A stretch of DNA of 64,000 bases from Biformimicrobium ophioploci. GTDB taxonomy: Bacteria; Pseudomonadota; Gammaproteobacteria; Pseudomonadales; Cellvibrionaceae. The stretch spans positions 728,261 to 792,260 of the forward strand of contig NZ_BSYJ01000001.1 in assembly GCF_030270605.1 (NCBI RefSeq). The letters run 5' to 3'. A program made the translations under genes and the position numbers. Shown piece by piece: positions 15,978 to 24,069 of this stretch (position 1 is its first letter; each line of letters opens with the position of its first letter). The notes beneath the pieces were generated by a model. The model made no database searches. It worked only from the letters and a program-made list of their open reading frames with translations, and was not told the DNA's origin.

Positions 15978-16832
15978 ATGGGACAGCCATTGGGAAAATT
16001 CGCGGAGTTGAGCGGCAAGGTTGCAGTCATCACCGGTGCCGGGCGTAAAGATGGGCTTGGCGAGGCCATGGCCCGCCGACTCGCCATCGAAGGCGTGAAG
16101 GTTGTGCTGACCGACATCGGCCAGCCTTCCGGAGAAAATCTGCCGCAGTCTGCCATCGGTACTACCGAAGAAATGGAGCAGATTGCGATGGAGATCCGTG
16201 CCACTGGTGGTGAGGTCGCCACCTTTACCTGTAATGTCCTGGAGCCCCAGGATGTCCAGTCTGCAGCGGAATTCGCACTGGGGCATTTCGGCGGCCTGGA
16301 TATCTGGATCAATAACGCCGGCATCGGTTACCTGATGGAGCCGGTGGTGGATATGGCCGTGGACAAGTGGGACGCGGTGCTGGGGGTCAACCTGCGCGGT
16401 GCTTTCCTCGGCACAAAGTATGCCGCCGAGATCATGCAGCGCCAGGGTCGCGGTGGGCGCATTATCAATATCGGCAGCCAGGCTTCCAAGTCAGGCTTCC
16501 CTCACGCTGCAGCCTATACCGCCTCCAAGCATGGTTTGATTGGCCTCACCCGCTCGGCGGCCATTGAACTCGGCCCAGACAAAATCACGGTCAATACCAT
16601 CTGCCCGAACCATGTCACCACCGGTCTCGGTGCCTGGCAGAACGCGCACTTTTCCGACGTTACCGGCAAGGGACACGAGCGCTATATGGAAGACATGCGT
16701 GCACGTATTCCATTGGGCCGTCCCGGCCTGCAGGAGGATATAGCAAAGGCGTGTGCCTTCCTCTGTTCCGATGAAGCGGCCTATATCACCGGGGAGGCGA
16801 TGAATGTCTCCGGTGGCGAGGAATACCATTGA
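15978..16832 (+). CDS. Short-chain dehydrogenase/reductase
   Basis: A 284-aa SDR with TGAGRKDGLG cofactor loop, LDIWINNAG, Ser in NIGSQAS, and Tyr-x3-Lys in AAYTASKHG. C-terminal SDEAAYITGEAMNVSGGEEY is typical of classical SDRs. ATG 15978 is chosen on its AGGAG site 7 bp upstream; an upstream in-frame ATG at 15945 lacks one. It belongs to the main plus-strand operon (15557-23968). It probably oxidises a hydroxyl or reduces a keto group on a pathway intermediate; substrate unknown. Confidence 0.9.
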   Translation: MGQPLGKFAELSGKVAVITGAGRKDGLGEAMARRLAIEGVKVVLTDIGQPSGENLPQSAIGTTEEMEQIAMEIRATGGEVATFTCNVLEPQDVQSAAEFALGHFGGLDIWINNAGIGYLMEPVVDMAVDKWDAVLGVNLRGAFLGTKYAAEIMQRQGRGGRIINIGSQASKSGFPHAAAYTASKHGLIGLTRSAAIELGPDKITVNTICPNHVTTGLGAWQNAHFSDVTGKGHERYMEDMRARIPLGRPGLQEDIAKACAFLCSDEAAYITGEAMNVSGGEEYH

Positions 16833-16853
16833 TACAGGTGAGGTGTGCAGGCC

Positions 16854-17756
16854 ATGAATGATCAATCCGCTCGCTGGCCGAATGGTGCGGGCCTGGCACT
16901 GTCGATAGTCGTCAATGTCGAGGAAGGATCCGAAAGTACACTACTCGACGGTGACAGTGCACCTGAGTCGGTGGATGAACTGGGTGTGGCACCGCGCAAA
17001 CCCATGCGTGCGCACGCAAACGAAAGTAACTACGAGTATGGTATTCGCGAAGGCTGGCCGCGTGTCCGCGGGCTGCTCGAGCGCTACGATGTGCCCACTA
17101 CCTTCTGTGCAGCCGCGCTTGCCCTTGAGCGGGCACCGCAGATTGCTGCTTTCATTCGCGATGGCAAGCACGAAGCCTGCAGCCATGGCTATCGCTGGCT
17201 GCACCAGTTCAGGATGGATGAAGAGGAAGAGCGCGCATTTATTCGTGCCGCAAGTGCCTCGATCCAGGACACTACCGGGCAGCGACCGCGCGGCTGGCTG
17301 AGCCGCTACCTGCACACGGAGAACACCCGGCGCTTGTTGCAGGAAGAGGGTTTCGATTATCACATGGATGACTACAGTGCGGACGCACCTTTCTGGGCGC
17401 CGGTCGCCGGTAGTGACCGACCCATGCTGGTTCTGCCCTATGCCATCGACTCCAACGACATGAAATTCTGGACCGCGCCGTCCCTGACCCCGGATGCATG
17501 GCTGGACTACGCCTGCAGCACACTGGACGTACTCCGCGAGGAGGGCCAGGACCGCTTGCGCATGATGTCATTGGGATTGCACCTGCGCATCATCGGTCGC
17601 CCGGGCCGCATCCGCGCACTGGAAAAATTCCTCGCTTACGCACGTACGCAGCAAGGCGTATGGTTCGCAACCCGTGCTCAGATTGCCGATGCATTTAAGG
17701 CGCAGGTTCCAGCCAGTCAGGTACGCGCGCCACTGCGCGGCTGGGAGGCGCTTTGA
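16854..17756 (+). CDS. PuuE/allantoinase-like cyclic amide or imide hydrolase, copy 3
   Basis: A 300-aa NodB-fold protein closest in pattern to PuuE allantoinase and imidase-type hydrolases. Seen: SIVVNVEEGSES near the N-terminus, EYGIREGWPRV, EACSHGYRWLHQFRMDEEEE, PRGWLSRYLHTENTRRLLQEEGFDYHMDDYSADAPFW, and a late LGLHLRIIGRPGR. No signal peptide. ATG 16854 (MNDQSARW) has AGGTG upstream. It overlaps the CitE-like gene by one base. Of the three copies this is the clearest ring-opening amidohydrolase candidate; the substrate (hydantoin, imide or lactam) is not resolvable. Confidence 0.88.
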   Translation: MNDQSARWPNGAGLALSIVVNVEEGSESTLLDGDSAPESVDELGVAPRKPMRAHANESNYEYGIREGWPRVRGLLERYDVPTTFCAAALALERAPQIAAFIRDGKHEACSHGYRWLHQFRMDEEEERAFIRAASASIQDTTGQRPRGWLSRYLHTENTRRLLQEEGFDYHMDDYSADAPFWAPVAGSDRPMLVLPYAIDSNDMKFWTAPSLTPDAWLDYACSTLDVLREEGQDRLRMMSLGLHLRIIGRPGRIRALEKFLAYARTQQGVWFATRAQIADAFKAQVPASQVRAPLRGWEAL

Positions 17757-18607
17757 TGCTTAGCGCGCGCAGTTTGCTGTTTGTCCCGGGCAACCGACCG
17801 GAACGGTTTGCCAAGGCGCTTGCCAGCAGCGCCGACCTGGTTTGTGTCGATCTTGAAGACGCAGTACCCGCCGCAGAAAAAAGCTATGCCCGTGAGCAGT
17901 TGGTGCAGTTTCTCAACCAGAGCCGCGATTCAGAGCTGGCGCGCATTGTCGTCAGGGTCAGCGCGATCAAATCCGAGGCGGGCCAGGCTGACCTGGCGGC
18001 ACTGAAGCCGGCACGGCTGCCCGCGATGCTGATGCTGGCCAAGACAGAGTGTGCGCAGGACCTCACGCACGCTGCCACCGCCCTGGGGCGCACCGCACGC
18101 TGGATTCCACTGGTGGAAAGTGCGCGCGGCCTGCTCAACATTGAACACATCTGCGCATCCGAAAGCCTGTCCGCAGTGATGTTTGGCGGGGGTGATTTTG
18201 CAGCTGACCTCGGCGCGCGCTTTGCTTGGGAGCCGTTACTGTGGGCGCGTTCCCAGATTGCGGTTGCCGCTGCGGCATTCGGGTTGCCGGCTATTGACGT
18301 GCCGCATCTCGATATTGCAGATAAAGAGGCCGTGCTGGCGGAAGCGCAGCGTGTCGCGGCACTTGGTTTTTCTGCCAAGGCGGCTATTCATCCTGCCCAG
18401 ATTGAAGCGATTCACCAGGGTTTCATGCCGTCGGATGAGGCACTCCTGGAGGCTCAGGAGATTGTTCGTGCGTTCGAAGTGGCCGAGGGCGGTGCAGTGG
18501 TTGTCAATGGGTGCATGGTGGACCAGCCCATTGTGGATAGCGCACGCAACATCATCACTCGCGCGCGCTGCGAAACAACGGAAGCTTTTGAAAATGAAGA
18601 AAACTAG
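17756..18607 (+). CDS. CitE-like HpcH/HpaI aldolase/citrate lyase family protein
   Basis: A 283-aa TIM-barrel enzyme of the citrate lyase beta/malyl-CoA lyase/citramalyl-CoA lyase group. Seen: RSLLFVPGNRPERFAKAL at the N-terminus, metal Glu in VCVDLEDAV, RVSAIKSEAG, a VMFGGGDFAADLG metal motif, and the C-terminal GFSAKAAIHPAQI. Such enzymes split (substituted) malyl-CoA into an acyl-CoA plus a 2-oxo acid. The ATG overlaps the previous stop by one base. It is followed by MaoC, ACAD and two CaiB genes, matching the logic of mesaconate/citramalate degradation. Confidence 0.92.
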   Translation: MLSARSLLFVPGNRPERFAKALASSADLVCVDLEDAVPAAEKSYAREQLVQFLNQSRDSELARIVVRVSAIKSEAGQADLAALKPARLPAMLMLAKTECAQDLTHAATALGRTARWIPLVESARGLLNIEHICASESLSAVMFGGGDFAADLGARFAWEPLLWARSQIAVAAAAFGLPAIDVPHLDIADKEAVLAEAQRVAALGFSAKAAIHPAQIEAIHQGFMPSDEALLEAQEIVRAFEVAEGGAVVVNGCMVDQPIVDSARNIITRARCETTEAFENEEN

Positions 18608-18619
18608 CGGGAACAGAAC

Positions 18620-19138
18620 ATGGCAGGAGCAGTAAAACAGGTCGGTGAAAATCGCTATCGCGAGACCTTCGGTCGCTACTTTGATGATTTTAAAGTCGGT
18701 GACACCTATGAGCATCGCCCCGGCCGTACCATTACGGAAACGGATAACACCTGGTTTACGCTGTTGACCATGAACACCCACCCGGCGCATTTCGACAAGG
18801 AGTATGCGGCGGGCACAGAATTTGGCAAGCCACTGGTCTGCAGCCCGTTTACAGTGGCGCTGATGGTTGGCATGAGTGTGACGGATATCAGCCAGAAGGC
18901 CATCGCCAATCTCGGCTGGGATGACATCCGCATGACGGCGCCGCTTTTTGTCGGTGATACCCTGTATGCGGAATCCGAGGTGCTGGAAACGCGCGAGTCC
19001 CGCTCGCGCCCTAACCAGGGCATCGTCACAGTGCGTACTCGCGGTATCAAGCAGGATGGCACCGAAGTGTGTTCATTCGTGCGCAAGGTGCTGGTATGGA
19101 AGCGCGGCGCTGAAATGGAAGACAAGGTGAATTACTGA
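18620..19138 (+). CDS. MaoC-like (mesaconyl-CoA-type) hydratase
   Basis: A 172-aa hot-dog-fold hydratase. Landmarks are YFDDFKVGDTYEHRPGRTITETDN, the hydratase motif NTHPAHFDKEYA, GKPLVCSPFTVALMVGMSV, and a late RTRGIKQDGTEVCSFVRKVLVW. The pattern resembles mesaconyl-CoA hydratases that work with CitE-like lyases on methyl-branched unsaturated C4-C5 CoA thioesters. It lies 12 bp after the CitE-like gene. Inferred role: add water to an alkyl-fumaryl/maleyl-CoA to make the lyase substrate. Confidence 0.92.
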   Translation: MAGAVKQVGENRYRETFGRYFDDFKVGDTYEHRPGRTITETDNTWFTLLTMNTHPAHFDKEYAAGTEFGKPLVCSPFTVALMVGMSVTDISQKAIANLGWDDIRMTAPLFVGDTLYAESEVLETRESRSRPNQGIVTVRTRGIKQDGTEVCSFVRKVLVWKRGAEMEDKVNY

Positions 19139-19176
19139 TTAACGGCGATGCCAGGCAACGAGTAACGGAGACCACC

Positions 19177-20346
19177 ATGGGCTGGACCGAAGAAGACGAA
19201 GTCGCGATTCTCGATACCATAGACCGGTTTGTTGAAAACGATGTGGCGCCGATCGCGCGCGAAAAGGATCTGGCAGACGAGTACCCGCACGCCCTGGTCG
19301 AAACCATGAAGGAACTGGGCCTGTTCGGTGCCACCATCGGAGAGGCCTACGGCGGTCTCCAGCTATCTGCTACCACCTACGCGCGTATCGTGCAAAAAAT
19401 TTCTGCGGCGTGGATGGCGCCCGGTGGTATTTTCAATTCGCACCTGATCATGGCCGCGGCGATCGAACGTTTCGGTACCGAGGCACAGAAGCAGCGCTTC
19501 CTGCCCGACATGGCCGAGGGCAGGCTGCGCGGCGGTATTGCACTGACCGAACCAAATGCCGGAACGGATTTGCAGGCGATCCATTGTGTGGCGCGCAGGG
19601 ATGGCGATGACTATGTCATCAACGGTAGCAAAATGTGGATTACCAATGCACTGAACGGCAATTGCCTGGCGCTTTTGTGCAAGACGGACCCCAAGGCGGA
19701 GCCGCGTCATCGCGGGATGTCGATGTTCGCGATTCGCACCAAGGATGACGATGGCAATCTTTTGCCCGGGGTCAGTATCAACAAGATCAGGAAGACCTGT
19801 TACCGCGCAATCGATACCTGTGAAGTGGTATTCGAGGATTTCCGTGTTTCTGCGGAAGACCTGGTTGGGGGTGAAGAAGGCCGGGGCTTCCACATGGCGG
19901 TCGGTGGGCTGGAGCTGGGCCGGATCAACGTCGCTGCACGCGGTGCCGGCATTGCCCAGGGCGCATTGCAACTGGCGGTACGTTATGCGCAGGAGCGCGA
20001 AACGTTTGGCAAGCCGATTATCCAGCACCAGGCGATCCAGCTGAAGCTGGGCGAAATGGCATCGCGCGTGGAGGCAGCGAAGCTGCTCGTGGACCAGGCC
20101 GCGCGTATGTATGACACCGGTCAGCGCTGTGATATGGAAGCGGGGATGGCCAAGTATTTCGCCAGTGAGACCGGGGTATTCTGTTCGCAGGAGGCCATGC
20201 GCATCTTTGGCGGTTATGGATTTTCCACCGAATACGAAATCGAGCGTTACTACCGGGATGCCATGCTGATGTGCGTCGGTGAGGGCACCAACGAAATGCA
20301 GCGTATTATCATCGCCAAGCAACTGGCCGCACGCGAGGCCATCTGA
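19177..20346 (+). CDS. Acyl-CoA dehydrogenase
   Basis: A 389-aa flavoenzyme of the ACAD family. Seen: the FAD/substrate segment GGIALTEPNAGTDLQAI, WITNALNG, the helix RETFGKPIIQHQAIQLKLGEMA, and the C-terminal IFGGYGFSTEYEIERYYRDAM followed by GEGTNEMQR with the usual catalytic Glu position. It oxidises an acyl-CoA to the 2-enoyl-CoA, passing electrons to ETF. It overlaps the next CaiB gene by one base. It likely desaturates a propionyl- or ethyl-side-chain-derived CoA in this pathway (inference). Confidence 0.94.
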   Translation: MGWTEEDEVAILDTIDRFVENDVAPIAREKDLADEYPHALVETMKELGLFGATIGEAYGGLQLSATTYARIVQKISAAWMAPGGIFNSHLIMAAAIERFGTEAQKQRFLPDMAEGRLRGGIALTEPNAGTDLQAIHCVARRDGDDYVINGSKMWITNALNGNCLALLCKTDPKAEPRHRGMSMFAIRTKDDDGNLLPGVSINKIRKTCYRAIDTCEVVFEDFRVSAEDLVGGEEGRGFHMAVGGLELGRINVAARGAGIAQGALQLAVRYAQERETFGKPIIQHQAIQLKLGEMASRVEAAKLLVDQAARMYDTGQRCDMEAGMAKYFASETGVFCSQEAMRIFGGYGFSTEYEIERYYRDAMLMCVGEGTNEMQRIIIAKQLAAREAI

Positions 20347-21539
20347 TGCAGGACGCGCCACTTGCCGGCATACGGGTGATCGCAGTGGAGCAATACGGCG
20401 CTGGCCCGTTTGGCTCCATGCAGCTTGCAGATATGGGCGCAGAGGTAATCAAGATCGAGAACCCTGCCGCCGGTGGCGACGTCGCGCGCAAGTCCGGGCC
20501 GTTTTTTCTTGGGGACAACGACAGCGAGTTCTTCCAGACCTTCAACCGCAACAAAAAAAGCCTCACCCTGGATCTGAAGCATCCTGAGGGGCGGGCGGCT
20601 TTCGAGCGCCTCGTCCAGAGCGCGGATGTGGTGACCAATAACCTGCGCGGCGACCTGCCCGCGAGGCTTGGCCTGGACTACGCCAGCCTCGGCAAGTTGA
20701 AACCATCCATCATCTGCGGCCACCTGTCGGCCTATGGCCGCGACAATGACCGTGCCAGCTGGCCCGGATACGATTACCTGATGCAGGCGGAAGCCGGTTT
20801 CATGGATCTTACCGGGGAGCCCGGGACGCCGCCGGCACGTTTTGGCCTGTCGATGGTGGACTTCACCACAGGGACGACACTGTCCATGGCCGTGCTGGGT
20901 GCGCTGGTAGGTGTACTGCGTGGCGGCCGTGGCCGCGACGTGGATGTGAGCCTGTTCGATGTTGCGCTGACCCAGCTGACTTACCCCGCCACCTGGTACC
21001 TGAACCGCGCCCACGCGGTGGGACGGGTCCCGCGATCGGGCCATCCCTCGGTCACGCCCTGCCAGATCTACAGAACCAGCGATGGTTGGATCTTCGTGAT
21101 GGCGATGACGGAAAAGTTCTGGCAGGCCCTGGTGCGCGGCCTTGAGCGCGCAGACCTGCTGGACGATACGCGCTTTGCCGGCGTCGACGCCAGGCGTGAA
21201 CACCGGGACCTGCTGACGGAAATCCTGGACGCGGAATTCCAGCGCCAGCCCACGCAAGCGTGGATCAGCCGCTTTGCCGGTGAACTCCCAATTGCGCCGG
21301 TCAACACACTTCCGCAGGCCCTGGACAACCGCTGGCTCGCCGCGAGCGGTATGCTGCAGGCGCTCCCCCACGTTGACAATAGTCATTTTACGGTCCTGGC
21401 CAGCCCCTTAAAATTTGATGGAAAACGGCCGGCAGGAAAAGGTTGCTCCGCGTTAGGCGCTGACAATGAGAGCCTGCTCGCTGAACTGGGCTACTCCGCT
21501 GACGAAATTGAGGCACTCAGAAGCCTGGAAGTAGTCTGA
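20346..21539 (+). CDS. CaiB/BaiF family CoA-transferase, second copy
   Basis: A 397-aa class III CoA-transferase with complete N-terminus (GIRVIAVEQYGAGPFGSMQLADMGAEVIKIENP), RNKKSLTLDLKHPEG, and the catalytic Asp in DVSLFDVALTQL. The start overlaps the ACAD stop. Its paralog at 21564 follows with a 24-bp gap. Class III transferases often act as pairs of related subunits or with different acids. Confidence 0.94.
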   Translation: MQDAPLAGIRVIAVEQYGAGPFGSMQLADMGAEVIKIENPAAGGDVARKSGPFFLGDNDSEFFQTFNRNKKSLTLDLKHPEGRAAFERLVQSADVVTNNLRGDLPARLGLDYASLGKLKPSIICGHLSAYGRDNDRASWPGYDYLMQAEAGFMDLTGEPGTPPARFGLSMVDFTTGTTLSMAVLGALVGVLRGGRGRDVDVSLFDVALTQLTYPATWYLNRAHAVGRVPRSGHPSVTPCQIYRTSDGWIFVMAMTEKFWQALVRGLERADLLDDTRFAGVDARREHRDLLTEILDAEFQRQPTQAWISRFAGELPIAPVNTLPQALDNRWLAASGMLQALPHVDNSHFTVLASPLKFDGKRPAGKGCSALGADNESLLAELGYSADEIEALRSLEVV

Positions 21540-21563
21540 TCCGGCATCACTGGAGGCATTAGC

Positions 21564-22679
21564 GTGAAGCTGCAAGGCATACGCGTCGTTGATTTATCAT
21601 TGTTCCTGCCGGGGCCGCACCTCACCATGATGATGGCGGACCACGGTGCCGAGGTTATCAAGGTCGAGCCACCCTCTGGAGAGCCCACCCGGGAGATTGG
21701 CCTGCGTCACAATGGTCAGTCCGTCTGGTTCCGCAATACTCATCGTGGCAAGCGCAGCCTTTGTCTCAACCTCAAGGATGAATCACAGAAAGCGCAGCTG
21801 CTGGAACTGATCGATAACGCCGATGTTTTTGTCGAGGGCTTCCGCCCCGGGGCAATGGCGCGCCTCGGTCTCGATTACGAAACCCTGAGGGCGCGCAACC
21901 CTCGCCTGGTTTACTGCTCCATTTCTGCTTACGGCCAGACTGGTCCAAAATGCCTCAAGCCGGCCCACGATCTCAGTATCCAGGCAGATTCTGGTACCGT
22001 TTTCCTGAACGAAGGCATGGATGGCAAACCCTGTTCTCCGGCGCTCCCGGCGGCGGATATGACGGCGTCACTCATGGCGTTGTCTGGCATCCTCATGGCG
22101 CTATTGCGCCGAACGGAGACCGGGCAGGGAGATTATCTGGATATTTCCATGCAGGACAGCCTGGTGGCCTGGCTGCCGAACGCGATGGGCCCGGTGTTCG
22201 CAGAAGATCGCTCTCCGGAGGTCAAGCAGGAGCGCTCCTGGGGCGGCAATGCGATGTATCGCATTTACCAAACTGCGGACGGGCGTTATCTTACTCTTGG
22301 TGGCAGCGAACTGAAGTTTGCGCAGAACCTCTTCGCCAGGCTGGGGCAGCCGGAGCTGGCCGATATTTGCCGGCAGCCGCCGGGACAGCAGCATGAGGCC
22401 ATCGCCTTTCTGGAGCGCGCTTTTGCCGAGCGCTCCCTGGCAGAATGGGAAAGCTGGTTTGAAGGGTTAGATGTCTGCTGGTCGCCGGTAAGGCTGTTGC
22501 ACGAAGCGCTGGAGGACGACCATCTACAGTCGAGGCAGATGGTCTTTGTTGATGGCGAAGGCAATCGCCATCTGGGCGTGCCGATCAAGTTCCAGCGTGA
22601 GCCGGCAGTGGTCGATACCCGTTTGCCCGAACTGGGTGAACACAATGCGCAGTATCTTTCGTCCGGGGAGCCGGCCTGA
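21564..22679 (+). CDS. CaiB/BaiF family CoA-transferase, third copy
   Basis: A 371-aa class III CoA-transferase starting at GTG 21564 behind a GGAGG site. Seen: GIRVVDLSLFLPGPHLTMMMADHGAEVIKVEPPSGEP, NTHRGKRSLCLNLKDE, GFRPGAMARLGLDYETL, and catalytic Asp in DISMQDSLVAWL. The full-length N-terminus contrasts with the window-truncated copy at the left edge. It is the penultimate gene before the Rieske oxygenase. Confidence 0.94.
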   Translation: MKLQGIRVVDLSLFLPGPHLTMMMADHGAEVIKVEPPSGEPTREIGLRHNGQSVWFRNTHRGKRSLCLNLKDESQKAQLLELIDNADVFVEGFRPGAMARLGLDYETLRARNPRLVYCSISAYGQTGPKCLKPAHDLSIQADSGTVFLNEGMDGKPCSPALPAADMTASLMALSGILMALLRRTETGQGDYLDISMQDSLVAWLPNAMGPVFAEDRSPEVKQERSWGGNAMYRIYQTADGRYLTLGGSELKFAQNLFARLGQPELADICRQPPGQQHEAIAFLERAFAERSLAEWESWFEGLDVCWSPVRLLHEALEDDHLQSRQMVFVDGEGNRHLGVPIKFQREPAVVDTRLPELGEHNAQYLSSGEPA

Positions 22680-22783
22680 TGCCGGGCCCTGAAAAAACCG
22701 TAGTAGTAAAACCTGAATAATAAACACGTTGTGCACCTGCTGATTGGCAGCGCGACACGACCAGAACGGACTGAGGTGGAATT

Positions 22784-23968
22784 ATGCTGACTAACCTTTG
22801 GTATGTGGCCGAGTGGTCCAAAGTTGTCAAGGACAAACCGGTGCGGGCCAAGTTGCTTGGCCAGAACTTTGTATTGTTCAGGGACAAGAGCGGCAAGGTG
22901 CACTGCCTCAGTGACGTCTGCATCCATCGCGGTGGCTCACTGTCCAATGGCTGGACCACCGAGCGCAACTGTGTGGCCTGCCCCTATCACGGCTGGGAGT
23001 TTGATGCCGAAGGCAAGGTCCAGTTTATTCCTTCGCGCGGCGAGGATGCACCAATCCCAGAGCGTGCGCGGATCGATGCCTACCCGACCGAAGAACGCTA
23101 CGGCATGATCTGGGTTTTCCTTGGCGACCTGCCAGAAGAGGAGCGCTACCCGATCCCCGACTTCCCGGAGTACGAAGACAAGAAAAACTGGCGTGCGGTG
23201 GACGTGGAATATAACTGGAACGGTACCGTGGATCGCGTGGTGGAGAATGGTATTGATATTGGCCATACCGCGTTCGTACATCCCGGTTTTGGATATCCGG
23301 AAATGGCCGACAAGAACAAAATTGTCAAGGTTGATAAAGGCGAATACTGGGGCTCTTCTGATAACGTTCTCTATCCGCCGCAGCTGCAGGGTAATCTCGG
23401 CCTGATGAAGTTCTTCCGCAAGGATAAGGCGGCAACCCATGTAACGCCCGCATTCTATCTGCCTGGCCACTGCGTGCGCCTGCATATCAAGGTGAATTCC
23501 TGGATGGAGATAATTATCTTCGATGCGAATACACCGGTTGATGAGAACACCACGCGTTCCTTTGCGGTGCAGGTGCGCAATTTCTTCAAGTGGCCAATTT
23601 TCGATGGCGGATCCCGGAAGCGTACAAGCAAGGTGTTCGGTGAAGACGGCGCGATTGTAGAAGCACTGTCACCAAACTACTTGCCGGAAACACTGGAGTC
23701 AGAGGTATCGGTGGAGCAGGACAAGTTTATGGGTGCCTGGCGACAGATCCGTCGCAGGCATATCGAGGAGAAGGGCTGGAAGATTGACACCAAAGCCATG
23801 AAACCTTTTGAGGGCGAGAAGGTATTCACCATCCCGTCACCGGCACGCCGTACCAACCCGCATCTGAAGTGGGCACTGGACACAGTGCCGCTGGTTGCCC
23901 CAATCCGGGAGGCCGCACCCGTTCCGGAGGAGGCGCCAAAAAAGGAAGTAAGCCCTGAGGTGTCCTGA
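22784..23968 (+). CDS. Rieske non-heme iron oxygenase, PaO/vanillate-demethylase class
   Basis: A 394-aa oxygenase. The Rieske cluster ligands are Cys46-x-His48 and Cys66-x2-His69 (CxH-x17-CxxH). The mononuclear iron motif is Asn155-x2-Asp158-x2-His161-x4-His166 (VENGIDIGHTAFVH). Layout (LWYVAEWSKV start, CPYHGWEF, then IPERARIDAYPTEERYGMIWVF) matches single-component oxygenases that include pheophorbide a oxygenase, TIC55, and vanillate or caffeine demethylases. It lacks the C-terminal membrane anchor of plant PaO and ends in a Pro/Glu-rich tail. No dedicated reductase or ferredoxin is in the window. A ring-opening role on a tetrapyrrole is inferred from the cluster, not from this sequence alone. 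Confidence 0.93.
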   Translation: MLTNLWYVAEWSKVVKDKPVRAKLLGQNFVLFRDKSGKVHCLSDVCIHRGGSLSNGWTTERNCVACPYHGWEFDAEGKVQFIPSRGEDAPIPERARIDAYPTEERYGMIWVFLGDLPEEERYPIPDFPEYEDKKNWRAVDVEYNWNGTVDRVVENGIDIGHTAFVHPGFGYPEMADKNKIVKVDKGEYWGSSDNVLYPPQLQGNLGLMKFFRKDKAATHVTPAFYLPGHCVRLHIKVNSWMEIIIFDANTPVDENTTRSFAVQVRNFFKWPIFDGGSRKRTSKVFGEDGAIVEALSPNYLPETLESEVSVEQDKFMGAWRQIRRRHIEEKGWKIDTKAMKPFEGEKVFTIPSPARRTNPHLKWALDTVPLVAPIREAAPVPEEAPKKEVSPEVS

Positions 23969-24030
23969 ACTGAAGTTTCGTGAACAGTAGTCTCTGACCG
24001 GTAATCTCCTGAAATCAAGGGAAAACCCGG

Positions 24031-24069
24031 ACCAATAAAAAACCGCGCAAGGCGCGGTTTTTTATTGGT
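24031..24069. terminator. Bidirectional intrinsic terminator, 18-bp perfect stem
   Basis: ACCAATAAAAAACCGCGC, loop AAG, then the exact reverse complement. A-tract and T-tract flank the GC stem on both sides, so it ends both the Rieske gene (plus) and the symporter gene (minus), whose stop is at 24070. Confidence 0.95.

Noticed and set aside
1..23968. Complete plant-type pathway (Mg-dechelatase SGR, pheophytinase or chlorophyllase)
   Set aside because: No such genes are visible; the island would need pheophorbide-like substrates from elsewhere, so I do not claim a full chlorophyll-to-phyllobilin route.
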